A stretch of 38,558 bases of DNA from JBCCEV01 sp039030125 (GTDB lineage: Bacteria > Pseudomonadota > Gammaproteobacteria > Ga0077536), in contig JBCCEV010000018.1 in NCBI GenBank assembly GCA_039030125.1, positions 1 to 38,558 on the forward strand. Reading direction: 5' to 3'. Within the stretch, counting starts at the first letter, position 1, and the number at the start of each line of letters is the position of its first letter. The notes below the pieces were generated by a model. The model saw only the letters and a list, made by a program, of their open reading frames with translations. It was not told the origin of the DNA and ran no database searches. Positions 1 to 7,272 of the stretch are shown here, piece after piece. A program made the position numbers and the translations under genes.

Positions 1-805
1 AAATCTGCTGTTGGGTAAGGTGGATGTTGAAGAGAACGTAGAACGAGAACGCGAATTCCGTGACGCTATTGACGAGGTTTCTGTCGATGAGGAGCCGTCA
101 TACGACGAAATTGTTGATCTAGCTACGGACGTATCCGCGCGAATTAATATGGTTTTGAAAACAGCTGAAATCCTTGGGCAAGTTCTCAAGAACTACTATG
201 GTTCGATTGAGCGCAGCAAGAAGCAGGAACTTTTGCAGGAAGTCTTCGATGGCCCTCTCAGAATGTTGAGGTTTATCTTCGAGGACGTTATTGCTGACCC
301 GGATAGTTTCGCAGGAGAGCTTCAACGCTTGATCGAGAAGAACAGACCTCTAAGCGCCGATAGCCCCACGACGAAAACAGTACGCAAGTTTGCGTTTAAC
401 TTAATAGGGGCTGTCTGCGCAGGAGTAATAGCTAAAACCGGTAACTTGGTAAACGCCGAAAAGTTAATGGAAGACGTGGATCTTGTAGCTTCTAATCCTG
501 ACTCGATATCTTATAGGTTGATTTCCGCCGCGATTAAGCTAACGAAGCCGGGGAAAGTTCCCATTTCAGAAATACGAGCGCTTTCGAAAGATTTACGGGG
601 CAACGATTTCGGTTTCAGGATGCTCCAATCATTCGGTTACTACTATTTACGTATGTTTTATGTTGAAACGAGCTCTCGTCAGAAACTGTGTGCTGCGTTG
701 GATATTGAGCAAGGCGCCGACGTGCTTGTGGAAGATCGAAAGAGTATTCTCGCGCGACAACGATTGGCAGCAATAGAAAGTTGGAAAAACAACCCTAAAA
801 ACTAA
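1..805 (+). CDS. C-terminal part of a large protein, possibly STAND/NACHT-type NTPase (5' end outside window)
   Basis: The reading frame is open to the left edge, so the TTG at position 11 is probably internal and this is the tail of a longer gene. About 265 residues are visible. The first 45 are strongly acidic. A helical segment follows around residues 48-100, with 'ILGQVLKNYYGSIERSKK' and then 'LRMLRFIFEDV'. I recall similar 'LGQ-L-N--GS----K' helical stretches from the C-terminal regions of bacterial STAND/NACHT antiviral ATPases; that is memory, not an alignment. The rest is mostly helical with one mildly hydrophobic stretch ('NLIGAVCAGVIAK'). No catalytic motif lies in the visible part, so function cannot be assigned directly. 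The position at the far end of an island with other defence-like genes fits a defence role. It could also be an unrelated helical protein. The stop is followed about 40 bases later by a hairpin. Confidence 0.5.
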   Translation, partial: NLLLGKVDVEENVEREREFRDAIDEVSVDEEPSYDEIVDLATDVSARINMVLKTAEILGQVLKNYYGSIERSKKQELLQEVFDGPLRMLRFIFEDVIADPDSFAGELQRLIEKNRPLSADSPTTKTVRKFAFNLIGAVCAGVIAKTGNLVNAEKLMEDVDLVASNPDSISYRLISAAIKLTKPGKVPISEIRALSKDLRGNDFGFRMLQSFGYYYLRMFYVETSSRQKLCAALDIEQGADVLVEDRKSILARQRLAAIESWKNNPKN

Positions 806-844
806 CCCTAATCTGCCGTTTTAAATGGCCTAAGTCAAATTTAG

Positions 845-864
845 CGGGCTGAGTGATCAGCCCG
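845..864 (+). terminator. GC-rich hairpin downstream of the left-edge gene
   Basis: A perfect 8-bp stem (CGGGCTGA / TCAGCCCG) closes a 4-base loop (GTGA), 40 bases after the stop at 805. It is followed only by a weak T-containing stretch (TCTAGTTC), so it is not a textbook intrinsic terminator. Its placement fits 3'-end formation for the upstream gene. Confidence 0.4.
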
Positions 865-1361
865 TCTAGTTCAAGGTTAAACCGGGACTTAAGGATCTTT
901 CGCTGCTTCCGCGAACGCACTTTAGCGTTGGGACAATCGAGGACTTGTCTCGGTCAGGTGTGTCCCCGTCCGGTACAAGAATACGGTCCCCGGCTAGCCA
1001 TTGCCTTACGTTAGAGTCGGGAGTGATCCTCGAGGATGTAAAGTTGATTCGGGAGTTAGAAAAGCAGGAACAAACGAGTTCAACAACTCAGCAGCCATAA
1101 CATTCACGAAAACGGTCGTTGGACCTGTCGTGAAACGCGTCCGAAAGGTTCATTCTTACCTAGTCCGGTGTTCTAAGCTTTCCCCTAAACAGGCGGTTAT
1201 GGGAAAGTGAATCCATCCGGGGCCGCATATCTCAATCTCGTAGCGCGCTAGTCTCTGTCGAAGGACTGCTTTACATTTCTTAATAAACCAGAGAAACGTC
1301 GCAAACGTTAGGCGCCTATCTTGGTTCGGAAGGTCGAGCTTTCTATTTGGCGAGGTTTGAA
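865..1361. other. Intergenic stretch of about 500 bases with no convincing gene
   Basis: Short open frames exist on both strands (for example 1001-1210 plus and 1156-1368 minus). None has a ribosome-binding site, recognisable protein pattern or sensible composition, and I do not believe they are genes. The stretch separates the left-edge gene from the two-component system, so the promoter of that operon should lie in its right part. I saw no confident -35/-10 pair. Confidence 0.4.
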
Positions 1362-2066
1362 ATGTCACCTCTTCGCGATGCTACTGAGCGATTGTTGTTG
1401 ATCGACGACGATCCGAAACTTGGCGGGATGATAAAAGAATATCTCACCGATCATGGTTTTGATATCACCGTTGTATTGACCGGCGAAGAGGGCTTGGATT
1501 TCCACAAGCGTCGCCCTTTCGATGCAGTCATCCTCGATCTCATGCTTCCAGACATCGAAGGGCTTGAAGTCTGTCGACAGATCAAAGCCCGCTCAAATAC
1601 TCCCATCCTAATGCTTACTGCCAAAGGTGATCCACTCGATCGCGTTATCGGACTTGAGCTTGGCGCGGACGACTATGTGCCTAAGCCGTTTGAGCCACGT
1701 GAACTCTTGGCACGCATTCGAGCCGTCCTTCGCAGAGGGCGTCTTGAGAAACACGAAATTGTGTCGCGTTTTGGTCGTCTTGAGATTGATCGCGAGCGCT
1801 TGGAAGCGCGCCTTAACGGCGAGCGGTGCAATTTAACGTCTCACCAGTTTCAAATCCTCGATATGCTGTCTCAGGCTGCCGGACGGGTCCTATCCAGGGA
1901 TCAAATCATGAACCAGCTCGGTGGTCACGACGCAGAGGCGTTCGACCGCTCGATTGATGTTCACGTCTCTCGCATTCGCTCGGAGATCGAAGAAGACCCG
2001 AGGCACCCGAGGCGTGTCATTACAGTCCGAGGGGTAGGGTACGTTTTCGCGAAAGCTCAGGATTAG
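1362..2066 (+). CDS. OmpR/PhoB-family response regulator
   Basis: A 234-residue two-domain DNA-binding response regulator. The receiver domain covers about residues 10-125: acidic pocket 'LLIDDDPKL' (about 12-20), phospho-acceptor Asp59 in 'VILDLMLPD', the conserved Thr/Ala in 'LMLTAKGD', and the Lys in 'YVPKPFEP'. A winged-helix Trans_reg_C domain covers about 140-232, ending in 'VITVRGVGYVFA', typical of the family. I chose ATG 1362 because GAGG (1352-1355) lies 6 bases upstream; an in-frame TTG at 1347 has no such site. The kinase gene starts 5 bases after the stop, so the two are surely cotranscribed and form one phosphorelay. The genes downstream on the same strand (membrane proteins, MBL protein, MlaA lipoprotein) are its likely targets, by inference only. 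It resembles CpxR/RstA-type regulators but I cannot name the orthologue. Confidence 0.93.
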   Translation: MSPLRDATERLLLIDDDPKLGGMIKEYLTDHGFDITVVLTGEEGLDFHKRRPFDAVILDLMLPDIEGLEVCRQIKARSNTPILMLTAKGDPLDRVIGLELGADDYVPKPFEPRELLARIRAVLRRGRLEKHEIVSRFGRLEIDRERLEARLNGERCNLTSHQFQILDMLSQAAGRVLSRDQIMNQLGGHDAEAFDRSIDVHVSRIRSEIEEDPRHPRRVITVRGVGYVFAKAQD

Positions 2067-2071
2067 GGTCG

Positions 2072-3325
2072 ATGTTTACGACCCGCCTCTACTACAAGCT
2101 TTGCTTAATCGTCCTCGGTAGCTTACTCGTTTTCGCGGTATTCGCTACCGCGCTTTGGGTTGTATCGGGCCACCACTCTTTCGAAAAAATGCTTTTCCAG
2201 AAAACCACTTCATTAGCGATACTTCTATTTCCGCCGGATGCAGAGTTCGGGATCCAAGCAGATGCTGTCCGTGAAGTCGCCGATTCGTTAGATATTGATC
2301 TAACGCTTTGGGCTCCAAATAGAACCTTGCTGGGTGCTAGCGGCCAGGTAGCCGAGGTACCTAACCATGATGTGCCTGTCGGCGACTGGATACCAACGGA
2401 AGGGCGCAGTCGATGGACGACAAAACTTCCGGATGGGCGCTTTCTCATCATTGATATCGAGCGTCTAGAGATGCTTGATGACGCGACGGGTGCGGTCCTG
2501 GCTTTGCTGTTTCTGGCACTTTCGACTGCCGTGGCTACCTATCCCTTTATTCGCCACATCACCAAACGTCTGGAGGCGCTTCAACAAGAAGTAGAACAAA
2601 TAGGCGGGGGCGACTTAACCGCAAGAGTTGAGATTGAGGGAAACGATGAAATAGCGACACTCGCGCGAAGTTTCAATCGGTCCGCTGAAAAGATAGAAAA
2701 TCTCGTGACGGCTCAAAGGATGTTATTAGCGAATGCCTCTCACGAGCTCCGCACACCGCTGGCGCGCATCCGGCTTGGTATTGAGATGCTCGAAAATGGC
2801 AAGAACGTAGAGCGGCGAAACGCGCTCAAAGCGGATATTCGAGAACTCGATGAGCTCGTTGACGAGCTGCTTTTGATGACCCGACTTGATTCCGGTTCAC
2901 ATAACAAGTCTTTCACTAACCTTGATCTAATCGCAATCGCTGCCGAGGAATGCTCGCGATATCAGAATTGCGAGGTCAGCGGTTCCCAGGGCGAAGTGTA
3001 CGGTGAGCGGAGAATGTTGCGGCACTTGGTTCGCAACTTGATCGACAACGCGCATAAGCACGGCATGCTTCCGGTTCAAGTCATCGTCAGTAGCTCCGAG
3101 GATACGGTGAGTTTGACTGTTGTTGACGGTGGTAGCGGGATACCCGATGACCAGCTGGTGAAGGTTTTTGAGCCGTTCTACCGAGCGCCCGGGAAACAGG
3201 ACGTTCCAGGCTACGGGCTGGGTCTGCCTCTAGTAAAGCGAATCGCTGAATTTCATAACGGGCAGCTTTCGGTCTCCAACGATCCTCGCTCCTCGATCTC
3301 GTTGACCTTCCCCGCCGCCAAGTGA
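2072..3325 (+). CDS. Membrane sensor histidine kinase, partner of the upstream regulator
   Basis: A 417-residue HAMP-type sensor kinase. TM1 is about residues 10-32 and TM2 about 140-160, with a periplasmic sensor loop of about 105 residues between them. The HAMP linker runs about 161-215 ('GGGDLTARVEI'). The dimerisation/phosphotransfer domain carries the H-box 'NASHELRTPLARIRLG' with His224. The ATPase domain shows the N-box 'LVRNLIDNAHKHG', the G1 box 'VVDGGSGIPDD', the F-box 'FEPFYRAPG' and the G2 box 'GYGLGLPLVKRI', so every catalytic element is present. It autophosphorylates and passes phosphate to Asp59 of the regulator encoded 5 bases upstream. The overall plan is that of CpxA/RstB-type envelope-stress kinases. 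The sensor loop matches no named sensor domain that I recognise, so the signal is unknown. Confidence 0.93.
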   Translation: MFTTRLYYKLCLIVLGSLLVFAVFATALWVVSGHHSFEKMLFQKTTSLAILLFPPDAEFGIQADAVREVADSLDIDLTLWAPNRTLLGASGQVAEVPNHDVPVGDWIPTEGRSRWTTKLPDGRFLIIDIERLEMLDDATGAVLALLFLALSTAVATYPFIRHITKRLEALQQEVEQIGGGDLTARVEIEGNDEIATLARSFNRSAEKIENLVTAQRMLLANASHELRTPLARIRLGIEMLENGKNVERRNALKADIRELDELVDELLLMTRLDSGSHNKSFTNLDLIAIAAEECSRYQNCEVSGSQGEVYGERRMLRHLVRNLIDNAHKHGMLPVQVIVSSSEDTVSLTVVDGGSGIPDDQLVKVFEPFYRAPGKQDVPGYGLGLPLVKRIAEFHNGQLSVSNDPRSSISLTFPAAK

Positions 3326-3391
3326 CTATTTCTCGTAACTACTCGCCCGATTAAGGCGCTGAGTAGAAAAACACCATTGAAGGAACCATGC

Positions 3392-4105
3392 ATGAACGAA
3401 CCAATACTTGCTTTCTCCAACCCGATCGGCGAGTTCCTCGCGCCAGTTCTTCTAATGATTCAGCGTACAGGGTTTTTCGAGGCTTATGTATTTATCCCGG
3501 TCATGACAGCTGGGGCACTATTAGTTTTTGTCGCCGTAAAGAAAAGGGTCATCGCCAACCTAGTTCCTGTCGAAAATTCCGTTGTGCGCCTAACCTTGCT
3601 AGGCGTTTACCTCATGCTTTGCTTCTTAGCGATGAACTCTACGGCGGTCGCTTTTAAAACTCTCTTGATCTCGGAGCTCGATTACACTCAGTTGCACTGG
3701 TTCGTTCCCTATGTATCGCCGTTGCATTTTTACATTAGCAGCGTGGCGATTGCTCATCTTTACCTCGTCGCTGGTGATCCTCGAAGGAGTACGAAGCTGT
3801 TTCTTTGCGGTTACATTCAGGTCGCATTGATTGGCGGGTACGCCATCGCTGCGCATCGACTGATGTACGAGCCGTTCGTGCTCACGGATGTTACTACTGG
3901 TTTGGGTGCTATCTTTATGCTCGGGTGGTTTAGCCTTTGGAATTGGGATGTTGTCCGTCAGTTTACGAGGCAAGCGACGGAACGTGGGACGACCTGGCGG
4001 TATTTTTTTTCGACCCGACGGCGGTATCCGATAACCGCGCTTCACAGTACTTTACATCGAAGCAAAAGTAGAGAAACGACTCCTTTATACGATGTAAAAG
4101 TATGA
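3392..4105 (+). CDS. Multi-pass inner-membrane protein of unknown family
   Basis: A 237-residue protein with about five hydrophobic segments: roughly residues 29-48 ('VFIPVMTAGALLVFVAVKK'), 60-85, 105-125 ('SPLHFYISSVAIAHLYLVA'), 130-150 and 165-185. The C-terminal tail of about 45 residues is basic and probably cytoplasmic. I recognise no catalytic motif and no family. Start ATG 3392 has AAGGAA about 7 bases upstream; the TTG at 3377 in frame is less likely. It lies 66 bases after the kinase gene, and its TGA overlaps the next ATG (ATGA at 4102-4105), so it is translationally coupled to the PycTM-like gene. That coupling suggests the two membrane proteins are made in fixed ratio and may act together. 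Function unassigned. Confidence 0.8.
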   Translation: MNEPILAFSNPIGEFLAPVLLMIQRTGFFEAYVFIPVMTAGALLVFVAVKKRVIANLVPVENSVVRLTLLGVYLMLCFLAMNSTAVAFKTLLISELDYTQLHWFVPYVSPLHFYISSVAIAHLYLVAGDPRRSTKLFLCGYIQVALIGGYAIAAHRLMYEPFVLTDVTTGLGAIFMLGWFSLWNWDVVRQFTRQATERGTTWRYFFSTRRRYPITALHSTLHRSKSRETTPLYDVKV

Positions 4106-4635
4106 ACGAACAAATTAGACCATCGTCACCTCCGGCTTTTGCAATTGACTGCTTAATGGCGAGCTTAAGTGAAGCCCAGCAAACCATCCGCGCCTACGAC
4201 AGCAAAGCACAAATCATGGGTATTGGATTCATTTTCGCAATGACGATGATTAGTCGTTTACTGGAAAATTTCGCGATTGAGTGGCGGTACTCTGTCATGG
4301 AGTTGGTGCTTGGGTTCACCGTATTGGTGGGTCCGGTAGCGCTTTGCGGAGCTGTACTTTACCCAACGCGAGCTACCGTTACGCATGGAGACGATCACGC
4401 CGGACGACTAAAGGGCTGTCTGTTCGTTGACGGACACCAACCGAATACCACCGGACAGTTCCTCGCCGACGTTTTAACCGCCGATTGGCACTTGGAGCTC
4501 ACCGATGAGTTGTTCAGAACGTCGGAGCTACGCGCCATAAAGCGGACTCGTTTTTTGCGCGCAGTCTGGGCCGCCGGACTAAGTTTTGTCGTGATATTCG
4601 CGGCCTACTTCGTGCGGTTGGTATTTGGTGTCTGA
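4102..4635 (+). CDS. Pycsar-effector-like (PycTM) membrane protein
   Basis: A 177-residue protein with the layout of PycTM proteins, the membrane effectors of Pycsar anti-phage systems. A short helical N-terminus leads to a conserved D-x-K-A motif ('AYDSKAQIMGIGF', residues 31-43) at the start of TM1 (about 37-55). TM2 is about 66-88. A cytoplasmic stretch ends in a helix 'LFRTSELRAIKRTRFLRA', reminiscent of the S-x-x-x-x-K-x-x-x-L-R pattern before the last segment, and TM3 is about 153-175. In Pycsar, such proteins are thought to damage the inner membrane on binding cCMP or cUMP made by a partner cyclase. No cyclase gene is visible here, so a complete Pycsar system is not shown. The gene overlaps the upstream membrane gene by 4 bases and sits 12 bases before the MBL gene. 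The assignment rests on remembered patterns and is moderately secure. Confidence 0.6.
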   Translation: MNEQIRPSSPPAFAIDCLMASLSEAQQTIRAYDSKAQIMGIGFIFAMTMISRLLENFAIEWRYSVMELVLGFTVLVGPVALCGAVLYPTRATVTHGDDHAGRLKGCLFVDGHQPNTTGQFLADVLTADWHLELTDELFRTSELRAIKRTRFLRAVWAAGLSFVVIFAAYFVRLVFGV

Positions 4636-4647
4636 AGGATGATTGTA

Positions 4648-5409
4648 ATGTCGGACAACGTGGGTATTGATCGACCCACAGGTGCTCTAGAGGTGTATAT
4701 CACTAGGGTGACTAACGCTTGTGTGTTGATCGAGTTGAATGGTTTCAAGATCCTCACGGATCCCTGGTTTAGGAATCCTTGGGGTTTTAACGAAGAGCCT
4801 GGCCTCGCCGTGAAAGATCTGCCCCGCTTAAACGCGATTATCGGAAGCCATTTTGCTGCTGATCATTGGGGTTTGTCCTCGATGAAAAACTATAAATTTC
4901 GCACCTCGACGCCAATATTCGCTGCCACCCCGAAGATGGCGCAGCGCGCTTTGAAATACGGTTTTTCGAATGCGGAATGTATACCCTGGGGCTCCACTAG
5001 GGTGATTGAACCCGGACTGACGCTTGAGGCCGTTGAAGCGCAGTCCTTCTTTGGCGTCCGCTCCAATAATTATGTGCTAACGGTTGGTTCTACTCGGGTG
5101 TTTTTCGGGGGAGAAACGAAAGAACTCAAACCATTAAGAACGTACCGAACTAACAACCCAAAAGTGGACATAGCGCTTGCGCCGTCTAATGGTATGCGAC
5201 TTTTGGGCTATCAACTCGTAGCAACCGCAAACGAAGGATTAGAGGCCGCGAAGATCCTCAACGCCTCTGTCTTTGTACCTATTCACGATTCTATGCATTC
5301 AATGGGGTTCGGTGGCCCTACGTCCTCAGCGCGCGAACTCTCTCGCTATGACGGCGATGAACCCCGAGTATTGTTTTTGCCGGCCGGTCGCAGGTGCCGA
5401 ATTCGATAG
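4648..5409 (+). CDS. MBL-fold (UlaG-like) protein with altered metal ligands
   Basis: A 253-residue protein of the Lactamase_B_3/UlaG-like branch. The N-terminal strand pair 'NACVLIELNGFKILTDPWF' (about 23-41) is typical. The metal motif normally reading H-x-H-x-D-H is here H68-F-A70-A-D72-H73, so the middle His is Ala. The usual His in the next strand pair is not evident ('EAVEAQSFFGVRSN'), and the G-D-T aspartate is Glu156 in 'FFGGETKEL'. A C-terminal His pair survives in 'VPIHDSMHSMG' (213, 217). It may bind metal differently or have lost hydrolase activity. Start ATG 4648 is favoured because AAGGA (4635-4639) lies 8 bases upstream; the in-frame ATG 4639 overlaps that site. It is the third gene of the membrane/PycTM cassette. 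The anti-Pycsar phage enzyme Apyc1 is also MBL-fold, but I see no specific Apyc1 relation. Confidence 0.8.
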   Translation: MSDNVGIDRPTGALEVYITRVTNACVLIELNGFKILTDPWFRNPWGFNEEPGLAVKDLPRLNAIIGSHFAADHWGLSSMKNYKFRTSTPIFAATPKMAQRALKYGFSNAECIPWGSTRVIEPGLTLEAVEAQSFFGVRSNNYVLTVGSTRVFFGGETKELKPLRTYRTNNPKVDIALAPSNGMRLLGYQLVATANEGLEAAKILNASVFVPIHDSMHSMGFGGPTSSARELSRYDGDEPRVLFLPAGRRCRIR

Positions 5410-5500
5410 ATCGGCTAAGCTCCTCAATCTCTCCATATCCCCCTAAAGAAACTTCGGATTGTCACTACTGTAAGTGGTGCAGTTCTCCCTGGTCGCGTGT

Positions 5501-5522
5501 TCGAAATATTCGATAAATTTAT
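5501..5522. promoter_or_regulatory. Two adjacent palindromes upstream of mlaA (possible operator)
   Basis: TCGAA-ATA-TTCGA (5501-5513) is a perfect 5-bp inverted repeat and is immediately followed by the palindrome ATAAATTTAT (5513-5522), about 115 bases before the MlaA start. AT-rich palindromes in a 226-base gap may mark a regulator site or promoter region, but no consensus is recognised. Speculative. Confidence 0.25.
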
Positions 5523-5635
5523 GAAATCGATCTGATCACTCCTCTTCACAATACTTTACCTACGCGAAAAATCGCAAACATATACTGCCAGCAGAATGCT
5601 CGTAATGAGCAAATCCAGTCTGGAGTGAATATTCA

Positions 5636-6421
5636 ATGCACGTTGTCCATTTAAAGAATAGCTGCCGCTTTTTGTGTTCCGGTCTATTACTTGTGGCGCT
5701 TATCGGGTGCAGTTCAACCCCTCTAACGCCTTCGTTGCCGAGCATTCTCGAACCTGACTCTTTAACTGATGTCGACGAACGGCACGATACGGCGGACGGC
5801 GAAATTCGCGATCCTTTGGAACGCGCTAACCGGGTCACCTTTACTCTGAACGAAACAGCGGATCGTTACCTATTGGGTCCCATCGCTCGAGGATACGGTT
5901 ATGTGACTCCAGCGCCAGCAAAGGCCGCTTTCCGACGCGCCGTGTCGAACCTGGGTGGACCTTCTCGCCTAATCAACGATTTGCTGCAGGGAGAGTTTGT
6001 TAAAGCTGGAGAAACTGCCAGTCGTTTTGTTTTAAATTCAACCGTAGGCGTCGCCGGATTGTTCGATATAGGGGATAAGATCGGTCTCGAGCACCACGAA
6101 ACCAATTTCGAACGAACCCTTGAGAAATATGGGCTCGAAACGGGGCCATACGTTGTGCTGCCTCTAATGGGACCTAGTTCAGTGAGGGGTGCCATCGGTC
6201 TGGTTGGCGACATTGTGTTGGATCCTCTGGGCCAATCGTTGCCCGGTTCCACGAACTTCGCGCTGGGAGGCGCAGAAGCCATAGTGGTGCGCGAACAATT
6301 CGATGACCAAATTGAGTTCGTGCGAGACTCCTCGATCGACCATTACGCGACAGTTCGCTCAATCTACGGCCAACAGATGATAGAGAGCGACGAACTATCT
6401 CCGTTTTTGATTGTTGAGTAG
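5636..6421 (+). CDS. mlaA: MlaA (VacJ) family outer-membrane lipoprotein
   Basis: A 261-residue lipoprotein. The signal peptide ends in a lipobox, 'LLLVALIGCSS', with the lipidated Cys about residue 25. The MlaA domain starts at the typical 'DPLERANRVTFTLNE' (about 61-75). It continues through 'RAVSNLGGPSRLINDLLQG', 'RFVLNSTVGVAGLFD' and 'ETGPYVVLPLMGPSSVR', all hallmark stretches of the family. MlaA sits in the outer membrane and removes mislocalised phospholipids from the outer leaflet, passing them to MlaC. No other mla gene is nearby, so this may be an additional copy carried on the island rather than the main housekeeping one; that is inference from context. It lies on the same strand as, and 226 bases after, the MBL gene, behind its own probable promoter region. 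A link to the envelope-sensing kinase upstream is plausible. Confidence 0.92.
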   Translation: MHVVHLKNSCRFLCSGLLLVALIGCSSTPLTPSLPSILEPDSLTDVDERHDTADGEIRDPLERANRVTFTLNETADRYLLGPIARGYGYVTPAPAKAAFRRAVSNLGGPSRLINDLLQGEFVKAGETASRFVLNSTVGVAGLFDIGDKIGLEHHETNFERTLEKYGLETGPYVVLPLMGPSSVRGAIGLVGDIVLDPLGQSLPGSTNFALGGAEAIVVREQFDDQIEFVRDSSIDHYATVRSIYGQQMIESDELSPFLIVE

Positions 6422-6477
6422 CAGTCATAGACCTTCCCCTCTGCTGCGTCCGCGTCACCTTTCCTGGAGCGAGTAGA

Positions 6478-6541
6478 TGGTGGCCAGAGGTAGAACCGAC
6501 CTGAGAGACCAGAGAACTCCGGAAATCTCTAAGAAACGAGA
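6478..6541. repeat. Degenerate tRNA-Phe 3'-end repeat, copy A (left boundary of the TIR cassette)
   Basis: It starts with TGGTGGCCAGAGGTAGAA, close to the 3' end of the tRNA-Phe gene at 8316 (minus strand). The match fades after about 30 bases. At offset 33 comes the block AGAGAACTCCGGA, then CTAAGAAACGAGAG, which recurs at the same offset in copies B and C but not in the tRNA gene. It lies 56 bases after the MlaA stop and looks like an old attachment-site remnant. Confidence 0.65.
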
Positions 6542-6618
6542 GTGTGCAGCGAGCAGTGATCTAACAGAGAGCCGCTTGGAAAATAACTTCTGTCTATGAG
6601 CGGCGACGTCTCGCGAGG

Positions 6619-7272
6619 TTAATTCAGGTTTCCCTTCATCATCGGAATTTCCTGAAAATACCCGTAGTCTGCATCGGCTTTATCGCGGTGCGCGAATTCT
6701 ATCAACCACCACAGAATTTCAGGCTGGTCGGTAATTCTTGCCCACGGAACAAGCGAGATTTTCGCATCGCCTTTTTCCAAATTGTAGAGAATTCGCGTTG
6801 GCAATGGTCCGTGGTTATTATTGATAGCTTGCGCGTCGCCTATCGAAACCCAACTCGAAGCTATTAGGTCTGGCCGCATAACGATTTTTTCATCCTTCCC
6901 GTGGCCACTAATGCAGCGTTCACCGGTGTTTATACTTGGCAAGGTAATCACGAGTATGCCGGATTTTTTGTTGGCCGGTCCGTCAATCATGCTCGAGTAA
7001 ATTTCCCAATCAACGTGCATACGCTTCCACGTTTGAGATCCTGCCAACAAAATCGTGACGGTCGAATCTCGCAGCCTTTCATCGCGGATTATTTCGCGAA
7101 TTTTCTGATCAGGTAGGTTCGGGTCAATGTCTCCCGTGTCTATCGACTTGTCGACGAAAACGTTGGCCACATCATTCTGCGCAATCAATTCCTCTTTATA
7201 GTTCTGATCGTTTGGTGAGTGGTGATATGAGACGAATACTTTGTGGCGATGTGGAAAGCTCGGCAAACTCAT
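6619..7272 (-). CDS. TIR-domain protein of the ThsB/DUF1863 type
   Basis: A 217-residue protein that is nearly all TIR-like domain. The first strand is 'HKVFVSYHHSPNDQNYK' (10-26). The BB-loop region contains 'FVDKSIDTGDID' and the central segment is 'IREIIRDERLRDSTVTILL'. The key stretch is 'GSQTWKRMHVDWEIYSS' (78-94), with Glu90 at the position of the catalytic Glu of TIR NAD-processing enzymes. I recall Bacillus ThsB having 'GSQTFNRRWVRYEIMKS' there, a close match. ThsB proteins sense phage and make an NAD-derived signal, or deplete NAD, in Thoeris defence. The ATG at 7272 overlaps the stop of the partner gene (ATGA), and AGGGG lies 7 bases upstream. No ThsA-type SIR2/SLOG effector is present; the only partner is the small helical protein upstream. 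The TIR assignment is strong, the defence role inferred. Confidence 0.85.
   Translation of the reverse strand: MSLPSFPHRHKVFVSYHHSPNDQNYKEELIAQNDVANVFVDKSIDTGDIDPNLPDQKIREIIRDERLRDSTVTILLAGSQTWKRMHVDWEIYSSMIDGPANKKSGILVITLPSINTGERCISGHGKDEKIVMRPDLIASSWVSIGDAQAINNNHGPLPTRILYNLEKGDAKISLVPWARITDQPEILWWLIEFAHRDKADADYGYFQEIPMMKGNLN

Noticed and set aside
1001..1210. Small 69-codon gene in the left intergenic region
   Set aside because: No ribosome site, no recognisable pattern and unusual composition; an overlapping frame on the other strand is equally long.
3392..5409. Complete Pycsar system
   Set aside because: No uridylate or cytidylate cyclase gene is visible in the window; only an effector-like membrane protein is seen.
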